From positions 1 through 64,000 of the forward strand of contig JAKFFF010000049.1 of assembly GCA_036677145.1 (NCBI GenBank): DNA of 64,000 nt. Direction: 5' to 3'. Every line of letters begins with the position of its first letter. Within the stretch, counting starts at the first letter, position 1. A program made the translations under genes and the position numbers. The notes under the pieces were generated by a model. It ran no database searches and had not been told where the DNA came from. It saw only the letters and a program-made list of their open reading frames with translations. This stretch comes from CADEED01 sp036677145. GTDB taxonomy: Bacteria > Pseudomonadota > Gammaproteobacteria > Steroidobacterales > Steroidobacteraceae. Shown here piece after piece: positions 58,512-64,000 of this stretch.

Positions 58512-59734
58512 TGGGCCCAATCCGTGCTGGCGAGGATGTAAAAATTGACCACGCCAAACTGCCGGGTTTCGGCGCGCCAGCCGACCTTGAGCCCCGCGCC
58601 GTAACGCGTATCGCCTTCGGGGGTTCGGAAGCCGGCGTCGAAGCCCGGCTCGATGTACCAGCGGCCACGCCGGATGTTGGGGCCTGGCTCGACAGGCCGC
58701 GCATACGTGAAGGCGATGAGTTGGCTTTCGTAGAACGAGCCGCGGTATTCGTTGCTCGGTTCACCACCAAGTGCGATGGACCAATACCCTCCGGCGGCAT
58801 TCCAGGTTTTGCGGAATTGAATGGGTCCAAAAGAGAATTCCTGGTCCCCTCTGAGGTGTTTAGAGAGTCCGAAATGGAACGCGGATCCGCGCGTGGGGAA
58901 ATGGAGGTCGTCTTCCGAATTCCAGCCGTAGCTGAGGTCGATTGTGTTTTCGGATAGTTGGCTTTCGTCTTTGACCTCGAAGGTGCCGTCCCCGTGCCAG
59001 AGCCCGCTCACCCGCTCGACGCCTGGACGCCAGGTCGTACCAAACATCAGGTACGAAAAGTCCGCGAAGCGCCAGCCGGCTGAAGCACTGAGCTGCGGGC
59101 CTTCGAAGTGAGTGAAACTCCCGTCCTCGAGAGCCGAGTCGCGCTTTGACCAGCCGACGGACGCCTGCGCAAACCAACGGCGCGAATCGAATAGCTGCGG
59201 ATCCGCGTAGCGCAGCCATACTGACTGCGCCTCGAAGTTGGGATCGTCATGCAGCGGAACGAACGCAACCGCGCCCAACTCGGCGTACTTGCCGGTGCCG
59301 AACAGGTTTTGATGGGCGATGCGGGCGCCGAGCTGGCTGTATTGCCATGTGAGGCGATCGGAAAGGCCCGCGATGAATTCCTTCGCGATCGGGTCTGCCT
59401 CTTCGACCTGCAGGACGACGATGACGGCACCGCGCTCCGCGCCTTTCTCGAGACGTACGTGCACCGAAGTGAAGTTGCGCAGCGCAGCGAGGCGCAGTTC
59501 CGCGTTGCGGACTTCCTCTTCGTCGAGTGTGTCGCCCGCGGTGAGGTGGAGTTTTTCGCGGATGAATTCGCACGACGTGTTGTCGTTGCCTGCGCAGCGG
59601 ATTTCCTGCACGCGCAGCGGTCGTGCGGCGATTGGATCGACGTTCTGCGCCGCAGCCCCGACGGACAGCGATGCGATGAGCAGAGTGAAACATGGCAGCA
59701 CGGTGCGTGCCGCGTTGGAATTCTTGTTCGTCAT
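58508..59734 (-). CDS. Omp85/BamA-like outer-membrane protein with one POTRA-like domain
   Basis: A 408-residue protein with a signal peptide (CFTLLIASLSVGAAAQ). A POTRA-like domain (about residues 45-125: RVQEIRCAGNDNTSCEFIREKLHLTAGDTLDEEEVRNAELRLAALRNFTSVHVRLEKG) is followed by a beta-barrel of alternating polar and aromatic strands ending in FYILASTDWAQ. It is shorter than BamA (about 800) or TamA (about 580). Start at ATG 59734. It lies 39 bp after the small barrel gene and overlaps the DUF4390-like gene, so all probably share one transcript. Substrate unknown. Confidence 0.75.
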   Translation of the reverse strand: MTNKNSNAARTVLPCFTLLIASLSVGAAAQNVDPIAARPLRVQEIRCAGNDNTSCEFIREKLHLTAGDTLDEEEVRNAELRLAALRNFTSVHVRLEKGAERGAVIVVLQVEEADPIAKEFIAGLSDRLTWQYSQLGARIAHQNLFGTGKYAELGAVAFVPLHDDPNFEAQSVWLRYADPQLFDSRRWFAQASVGWSKRDSALEDGSFTHFEGPQLSASAGWRFADFSYLMFGTTWRPGVERVSGLWHGDGTFEVKDESQLSENTIDLSYGWNSEDDLHFPTRGSAFHFGLSKHLRGDQEFSFGPIQFRKTWNAAGGYWSIALGGEPSNEYRGSFYESQLIAFTYARPVEPGPNIRRGRWYIEPGFDAGFRTPEGDTRYGAGLKVGWRAETRQFGVVNFYILASTDWAQ

Positions 59735-59773
59735 GTTCGACCTCCGCACTGTAGCAGCACAGTAGACAGGAGG

Positions 59774-60316
59774 TCAGAATTGGTACGCGGCACTGAACGA
59801 AACGATGTCGAAGGCGGTATCCGGCATGTTCACCTTTTCGTACTCGGCGCGCAGCCGGAAGTTGTCCCCGAGCTTGAACTCCATGCCGCCACCGAAGATG
59901 AAATCCGAATCGCTGCTCGAGTCGGTGGATAGAACCTGGGTGCCGATGCTCACCTTCCGGATGTCGTCGTGAAATATGACGCCGAGCTTCGCGAACGGTG
60001 AGAAGTACCTGCCGATGGGCCACTTCGCGAGCCCGGTCGCGTAGAAGCCCTGCATTTCCAGGGACTGATGAATCCCGTTATAGGTGTCGCCAACCTTGCC
60101 GTTGTCGATGTAGCCGGCCTCGGCCGCGATGAAGCGGTTGAACGAGTAGCCGCCGAACAGCCGGTACATCGGGTCATCTCCGTTGAAGACGAGGAATTCT
60201 TCGCGGGCCTGACCGAAACCGCCGCCCAGGTAAAAACCCGTGTCGTCGTCCGCATGCCCAACATCCGCGAACATCGTCGCCAGCAGGCAGGCGCCCGCGA
60301 TTGTCGAAAGCTTCAT
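59774..60316 (-). CDS. Small outer-membrane beta-barrel protein (paralogue 1)
   Basis: A 180-residue protein with a signal peptide (IAGACLLATMFADVGHA). It then reads DDDTGFYLGGGFG, alternating beta strands (YRLFGGYSFNRFIAAEAGYID; LRAEYEKVNMPD) and a C-terminal aromatic AAYQF, the Bam recognition signature. It has the OmpA/OmpX-type eight-strand length. It is clearly paralogous to 61159-61713 (shared GGYSFN.y..AE.GY, LRAE.EK...PD, YQF). Expressed from the sigma-54 promoter at 60366-60381. Confidence 0.88.
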   Translation of the reverse strand: MKLSTIAGACLLATMFADVGHADDDTGFYLGGGFGQAREEFLVFNGDDPMYRLFGGYSFNRFIAAEAGYIDNGKVGDTYNGIHQSLEMQGFYATGLAKWPIGRYFSPFAKLGVIFHDDIRKVSIGTQVLSTDSSSDSDFIFGGGMEFKLGDNFRLRAEYEKVNMPDTAFDIVSFSAAYQF

Positions 60317-60334
60317 CGATGTGATCTCCGGTCG

Positions 60335-60347
60335 GCCTCGGCGAGGC
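60335..60347 (-). other. 5'-leader hairpin shared by the two barrel genes (copy 1)
   Basis: GCCTC-GGC-GAGGC, a 5-bp stem with a 3-nt loop, located about 20 bp upstream of the ATG. The identical 13-mer is found at 61729-61741 before paralogue 2, so the leader was duplicated with the gene or is under selection. Confidence 0.6.
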
Positions 60348-60365
60348 GTGTGTCACGGGAGTAGT

Positions 60366-60381
60366 TGCAACCGGTGTGCCA
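60366..60381 (-). promoter_or_regulatory. Sigma-54 promoter of barrel paralogue 1
   Basis: On the minus strand TGGCACACCGGTTGCA matches TGGCAC-N5-TTGCW at every consensus position. Predicted start near 60355, giving a leader of about 39 nt. Confidence 0.88.
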
Positions 60382-60421
60382 GCGCCGTGAGGGCTTGCAC
60401 GCCTGATTCTGGCGATCCTGG

Positions 60422-60439
60422 TGTCTAACTATTCGGACA
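60422..60439. promoter_or_regulatory. Palindromic upstream element, copy 1 (candidate activator site)
   Basis: TGTCTAACTATTCGGACA, an imperfect palindrome with TGTC/GACA ends, located 41 bp upstream of the -24 end of the sigma-54 promoter. It lies in a 26-bp block (60421-60446) identical at 24 positions to 61812-61837. Candidate binding site of a sigma-54 activator. Confidence 0.65.
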
Positions 60440-60532
60440 GTTGTGCGCTGCGCGCCATCCGCTCCTTGTGTACGCCTGCAATGTAGCAGGCGCGCTCGCG
60501 CGCCAGGGATGTCCACGAAAGTGGACACCTCG

Positions 60533-61153
60533 TCAGGGCAGCGCGGTGTAGCGAACTCCGCCGACCATGCCGCAACTGCTGTCGGGGTCGGAGTTGCTGA
60601 AGCTCAGGGGCAGCGTTTCGCCCGCAGGTAGTTCGTTATAGTCAGGCGCCATTGCGCAGCAGGAGCGTGTGACGTCGAAGTGCAGGTGCGGGCCCGTGGC
60701 GTTTCCGGTATCGCCGCTGAGACCGACTTGCTGGCCCTGTTGAACCGACTCTCCCATCTGCACCAGCGCACCCAGGTTCGTGAGGTGCGCATAACGTGCG
60801 ACCGTGCCGTCGGCGTGCTGCACGTACACGTGATTCTCGTGGCCCGGCGTGTGGTCGCCGTCGAAGAATGATTCTTCGACCCTGACTACCGTGCCGGCGC
60901 GGGTTGCGAGGATGTCCGTGCCGATGGGCACCTGGATGTCATAGGCGTAGCGTGAGACGGTCGGGTCCCAGTCCTTGTGCGGATTCGCGCGGTAGGTGTG
61001 CCCGATGTGCCAGGGCAGGCGGTACGGAGAAGCGGCGGCGGGCCCGTACGAGGCGCAGTCGCTTCTCCCGCCATTCCCATCCTCATCCCCACCGCAACTG
61101 CCCAGCAGGAGTACGAAAGGCGCCGCGAGAGCAAAGAGTTTCGGTGAAGACAT
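60533..61153 (-). CDS. M23 family peptidase-like lipoprotein
   Basis: A 206-residue protein with the lipobox LLLGSC and a Cys/Gly/Asp-rich linker (GGDEDGNGGRSDC). The LytM/M23 fold has RYAYDIQVPIGTDILATRAGTVV, NHVYVQHADGTVARYAHLTNLG and GPHLHFDVTRSC. The last two supply the HLH pair. The first metal motif lacks the usual H-x3-D and reads Y-A-Y-D, so zinc binding and hydrolase activity may be lost, as in EnvC/NlpD-type activators. The C-terminus has two Cys likely disulfide-bonded (DSSCGMVGG). It follows paralogue 2 by 5 bp and shares its transcript. Confidence 0.85.
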   Translation of the reverse strand: MSSPKLFALAAPFVLLLGSCGGDEDGNGGRSDCASYGPAAASPYRLPWHIGHTYRANPHKDWDPTVSRYAYDIQVPIGTDILATRAGTVVRVEESFFDGDHTPGHENHVYVQHADGTVARYAHLTNLGALVQMGESVQQGQQVGLSGDTGNATGPHLHFDVTRSCCAMAPDYNELPAGETLPLSFSNSDPDSSCGMVGGVRYTALP

Positions 61154-61158
61154 GACGC

Positions 61159-61713
61159 TCAGAACTGGTACGTCATGCCGACAGACAGGATCGTGAAATC
61201 GGCATCCGGCACGTCGATCTTCTCCCACTCGGCCCGCAGGCGCAGACCCTCGCCCAGCTTGAGTTCGCAGCCGATACCGTAGAGCAAGTCCTCGCCACTC
61301 TCTGAATCGGTCATGCGGGCTCCACCGGAGGAAATGGTGGTCTCCGCGTCGTACATCACGTAGCCCACTCTGGCGTATGGCGCGAAGTGATTGCCGATCG
61401 GCAGCTTGCCGATCGCGGCCACGAATGCGCCTTCACTTGCGACCGTGGCTTTGATCGCCGGCCCCAGCTCGTCGTTCTGCGCTCCGCCATCGACGTAACC
61501 GCCTTCCGCGGAGAAGTACTTGTTGAACGAGTAGCCGCCGATGATCCGGTACGATGTGTCCTTACCTTCGAAATCGCCGGCTTCCTGCTTCGCTTCGCCG
61601 ACGCTCACTCCCATGTAGAAACCCGAATCGTCGGCTCGTGCGGCGCCACTTGCGAACACTCCGGCGAGCACGCAGCCGCTGAGGTACTTCCACGCATTCT
61701 TCTTGATGTCCAT
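61159..61713 (-). CDS. Small outer-membrane beta-barrel protein (paralogue 2)
   Basis: A 184-residue protein. A signal peptide (YLSGCVLAGVFASGAARA) is followed by DDSGFYMGVSVGEAKQE, barrel strands (YRIIGGYSFNKYFSAEGGYVDGG; LRLRAEWEKIDVPDADF) and a terminal MTYQF. It is paralogous to 59774-60316 with the same strand order and promoter architecture. GGGGAG precedes the ATG. It heads a two-gene unit with the M23 lipoprotein. Confidence 0.88.
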   Translation of the reverse strand: MDIKKNAWKYLSGCVLAGVFASGAARADDSGFYMGVSVGEAKQEAGDFEGKDTSYRIIGGYSFNKYFSAEGGYVDGGAQNDELGPAIKATVASEGAFVAAIGKLPIGNHFAPYARVGYVMYDAETTISSGGARMTDSESGEDLLYGIGCELKLGEGLRLRAEWEKIDVPDADFTILSVGMTYQF

Positions 61714-61728
61714 CTACTTCTCCCCTTG

Positions 61729-61741
61729 GCCTCGGCGAGGC
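61729..61741 (-). other. 5'-leader hairpin shared by the two barrel genes (copy 2)
   Basis: The same GCCTC-GGC-GAGGC 13-mer as at 60335-60347, here 16 bp upstream of the ATG and adjacent to the ribosome-binding site GGGGAG. Confidence 0.6.
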
Positions 61742-61756
61742 TCTTGCGGGAGAGAT

Positions 61757-61772
61757 AGCAATGCCCGTGCCA
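61757..61772 (-). promoter_or_regulatory. Sigma-54 promoter of barrel paralogue 2
   Basis: On the minus strand TGGCACGGGCATTGCT is a full match to TGGCACG-N4-TTGCW. Predicted start near 61746, giving a leader of about 33 nt. Confidence 0.9.
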
Positions 61773-61812
61773 GCGAGGCGGAGGCCCGCGTGGCCGATTG
61801 CTGTGGGCCGGG

Positions 61813-61830
61813 TGTCTAACTAATCAGACA
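61813..61830. promoter_or_regulatory. Palindromic upstream element, copy 2 (candidate activator site)
   Basis: TGTCTAACTAATCAGACA, a near-palindrome 41 bp upstream of the sigma-54 promoter, the same distance as in copy 1. It overlaps the last codons of the lgt-like gene (stop at 61824). Confidence 0.65.
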
Positions 61831-62672
61831 GTTGTGCGTGGAGCTGCAGCCCGCGGACGAGACAACAGGTACATGCCGATCGCGCCGGCGACGATGCACG
61901 CCACGGAGATCAGTTGTGCCTGCGTCACCGCGTGCCCGAACAGATCGTAGGTGGTATTCACACGGATGAACTCGATCAGCAGCCGCTCCACTCCGGCGAG
62001 CAGCACGTAAAAGGCGAACAGCCAGCCGGGCCGATGCGGGTGCTTCCGAAATGCCCACAACACGCCAAAGGCGATCGACGCCATCGCAACTTCATAGAGC
62101 GGCGTCGGATAGACACCGGGCGGCGCGATGTCCACGCCCGCGATATTGCCGGTGTACGTCTGTGCCCAGAACCATTGCGGAAGCCACTCGGGCTTCGCCG
62201 CCATGTCTGCGGGAATGCCCCAGTCACCGTCACCGGAAATCTGGCAGCCGATGCGGCCGATGGCGTAGGCCAGCATGAGTCCGAGCGCGGCGGCGTCCAT
62301 CATTGGCGGGATGGGCGCGCGTTTCGAGCGGGCATAGAGGATTCCGGCGATGGAGCCGACGATGAGGCCTCCATAGATCGTGAAACCCGCGCGCGAAAAC
62401 AGCATCGCGCCAGGATTGGCCATGAACTCGCGCGGATATTCGAGCAAGTGGAACAGGCGCGCGCCGACGATGCCGCCAAGAAACGCCCACACGCAGGCGG
62501 TGCTCATGATGTCGGGCGATTGTTCGGGCAGCAGGCGTTGCGCCTCGCGCGTCGCGAGTGTGAGACCGGCGTAGAACGCGAGGCCGACCATCAGGCCGAA
62601 CATCGGGAAGGGCAACCAGATGTCGATGCCGAACAGGCCGCGCAAAAGGTCGCTGAGAGTTGGATATGCCAC
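61824..62672 (-). CDS. Prolipoprotein diacylglyceryl transferase family protein (Lgt-like)
   Basis: A 282-residue polytopic membrane protein of the Lgt fold: a GLMVGLAFYAGLTLATREA helix, GARLFHLLEYP, AYAIGRIGCQISGDGDWG and a C-terminal VYPTPLYEVAMA with RLLIEFIRVN. Canonical Lgt has H-G-G at the catalytic loop and R-I-G-N in the signature; here these read Y-G-G (FTIYGGLIVG) and R-I-G-C. It is therefore a divergent paralogue whose acyl-transferase activity is uncertain. It may instead modify another substrate. It is monocistronic, with its 3' end inside the barrel upstream element. Confidence 0.8.
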   Translation of the reverse strand: MAYPTLSDLLRGLFGIDIWLPFPMFGLMVGLAFYAGLTLATREAQRLLPEQSPDIMSTACVWAFLGGIVGARLFHLLEYPREFMANPGAMLFSRAGFTIYGGLIVGSIAGILYARSKRAPIPPMMDAAALGLMLAYAIGRIGCQISGDGDWGIPADMAAKPEWLPQWFWAQTYTGNIAGVDIAPPGVYPTPLYEVAMASIAFGVLWAFRKHPHRPGWLFAFYVLLAGVERLLIEFIRVNTTYDLFGHAVTQAQLISVACIVAGAIGMYLLSRPRAAAPRTTV

Positions 62673-62767
62673 TGCGGGTGATTATCGCGCCGGAACGAGG
62701 CGGCGGGGCCAAGAATTGAGGCGGGCGGCATGCGAACATGCCGGCATCACTTTCGGAGAGATTTCGC

Positions 62768-64000
62768 ATGAAGCACAGATTGCTCGTGAGTACGCTGGCG
62801 TCCATTGGAGTCGCAGCCGGGTTGAGCGCCTGCGGCTCGCGTGACACCGCGCAGGCCACGCCCGACTACGCGGCCCGTGGTCAGCAGGACTGGGAACATG
62901 TGAAGGTGCTGGCGGACGACGCGATGGAGGGCCGACGGGCGGGAACTCCCGGCCATCGCCGTGCCGCGGAATACGTGGCGGAGCAATTCAAGAATGCGGG
63001 GCTCTCGCCGGGCGGCGACGATGGCTACTTCCAGCGCGTGAATCTCGAATCGCGCACGATCCGTGAAGATCTCTCGAGTCTCGCGCTCGTCACGCCGAAA
63101 GGCGTGCAGCCGCTGAAGCTGGGTGACGATGCCATCTTCAGCCTGCGCGGCAATATCGCGAGCGAAGTGGATGCGCCCATCGTATTCGTCGGGCACGGAC
63201 TGCGGCTGCCGCAGTACGGCCACGACGATCTCACCGGTGTCGATCTGAAGGGCAAGGTGGTCGCGTACATCACGTCGGCGCCGAACTCGGTGCCGGGTGC
63301 CGCGGGCGCGCATTTCGGCTCGGCTTCCGAGCGCTGGAAGCAGTACCACGCGGCCGGCGCGGTCGGCGTGCTCACCATTCCGAATCGTTTCGCGATGGAT
63401 CTGCCATGGGATCGCGTCGCGGCCAGGCGCACCGATCCGCAAATGCGGCTCGCGGCGCCGGCGGCGGATCTGTTTCCGGATCAGAAGATCTGGGCGGGAC
63501 TCAATCCGGAGCGTTTTTCACGCCTGCTCGAAGGCACGGGCCAGTCAGAGGAGGCGATTCTCGCCAAGCTCGAGAAGGGCGAGGCGCTGCCGCATTTCGA
63601 TTTGAAGGTGCGTATTCGCGCGAAGATTGCCGCGGATTCGACCACCACGGTGTCGGAAAACGTTGTTGGCGTGCTCGAGGGTTCGGACAAGACGCTGGCT
63701 GCACAGTACGTCGCGCTCAGCGGGCACCTGGATCACCTCGGTATTTCGGAGAAGGGCGAGGGAGACCGCCTGCACAACGGCGCCATGGACAACGCCACCG
63801 GCATCGCGACGCTCATCAGCGTGGCCCGGCAGTTGAGTGCCGCGCCCGTGAAGCCGAAGCGCTCGATCGTGTTCGTCGCAGTCACGGCCGAGGAGTTCGG
63901 GTTGTTAGGCTCGCGCGCGTACGCGGAGAATGCCGCCCGCACCGGCATGAACATCGTCGCGAACCTCAACAGCGACATGTACATGCCGATCTACCCGATG
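62768..64000 (+). CDS. M28 family metallopeptidase, lipoprotein (3' end beyond the window)
   Basis: 411 codons are visible with no stop. The signal peptide ends in the lipobox LSAC. An N-terminal part is followed by a PA-like insert (about residues 120-260: IVFVGHGLRLPQYGHDDLTGVDLKGKVVAYI), then the catalytic zinc domain with YVALSGHLDHLG (His, Asp), NGAMDNATGIATL (Asp) and VTAEEFGLLGSRAY (general-base and metal Glu residues). It is likely a periplasmic aminopeptidase or carboxypeptidase. GGAGAG lies eight bases before the ATG. The right edge of the window truncates it. Confidence 0.9.
   Translation, partial: MKHRLLVSTLASIGVAAGLSACGSRDTAQATPDYAARGQQDWEHVKVLADDAMEGRRAGTPGHRRAAEYVAEQFKNAGLSPGGDDGYFQRVNLESRTIREDLSSLALVTPKGVQPLKLGDDAIFSLRGNIASEVDAPIVFVGHGLRLPQYGHDDLTGVDLKGKVVAYITSAPNSVPGAAGAHFGSASERWKQYHAAGAVGVLTIPNRFAMDLPWDRVAARRTDPQMRLAAPAADLFPDQKIWAGLNPERFSRLLEGTGQSEEAILAKLEKGEALPHFDLKVRIRAKIAADSTTTVSENVVGVLEGSDKTLAAQYVALSGHLDHLGISEKGEGDRLHNGAMDNATGIATLISVARQLSAAPVKPKRSIVFVAVTAEEFGLLGSRAYAENAARTGMNIVANLNSDMYMPIYPM

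Noticed and set aside
1..64000. tRNA, rRNA, IS elements, att sites, riboswitches
   Set aside because: Scanning the intergenic stretches I saw no tRNA T-loop (GGTTCGAAT-type) in a plausible context, no transposase motifs with inverted ends, and no recognisable riboswitch core.

Overview
The window is 64 kb of a high-GC gammaproteobacterial chromosome. The gene order yicC-gmk-rpoZ-spoT-ridA-recG, the pilMNOPQ-aroK-aroB-dgt string, bioBFCD beside an aa3-type oxidase cluster, and a DUF6502/DUF5666 locus suggest a Steroidobacteraceae, Nevskiales or Xanthomonadales-like bacterium. This is inferred from gene content only. Almost everything is intact chromosomal sequence. I see no insertion sequence, prophage, CRISPR array, rRNA or tRNA.

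Layout. 1-3990: the tail of an acyl-CoA ligase, then a lower-GC accessory locus of three DUF6502 paralogues around a secreted protein with 13 decapeptide repeats. 3991-11923 (minus): dgt, aroB, aroK and the type IV pilus genes pilQPONM, with mrcA divergent. 14792-23291: a nucleotidyltransferase-like protein, gltA, an M48 lipoprotease, rpmE, a DnaA-box cluster, hemW, rdgB, rph, a PP2C phosphatase and yicC. 23292-31766 (plus): a PEP-CTERM protein with a sigma-54 promoter, then gmk, rpoZ, spoT, ridA, recG, a Fur-box tonB and ubiA. 31797-34373 (minus): a partial De Ley-Doudoroff galactose pathway. 34609-38179 (minus): an ABC importer operon that also encodes a SCO1 protein and a cupredoxin. 38299-40706: a two-subunit GMC dehydrogenase. 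40631-50038: comF, bioBFCD, DUF2244 and the cytochrome c oxidase operon coxB-ctaD-small protein-ctaG-ctaE. 50273-55418: a KaiC-like ATPase with a hybrid histidine kinase, then leuA behind a leucine-rich leader peptide. 55419-61713 (minus): an NtrX/NtrY-like sigma-54 two-component pair that sits downstream of, and probably in one operon with, an outer-membrane beta-barrel gene. Lgt-like and M28 peptidase genes close the window.

How the genes work together. Most of the window serves envelope biogenesis (pili, PBP1a, lipoproteins, barrels), respiration (citrate synthase, ubiquinone, cytochrome oxidase and its copper assembly), nucleotide and stringent control (gmk, spoT, rdgB, dgt) and cofactor or amino-acid synthesis (biotin, shikimate, leucine).

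The strongest new signals are at DNA level. (1) An 8-mer, CTAWCWAC, occurs at least 23 times, mostly inside genes and often at rare codons. (2) Two paralogous outer-membrane genes share near-perfect sigma-54 promoters and an identically spaced palindromic upstream element, and one is collinear with a sigma-54 activator. (3) A leucine-rich leader peptide lies upstream of leuA. (4) Paired perfect DnaA boxes lie upstream of rpmE.
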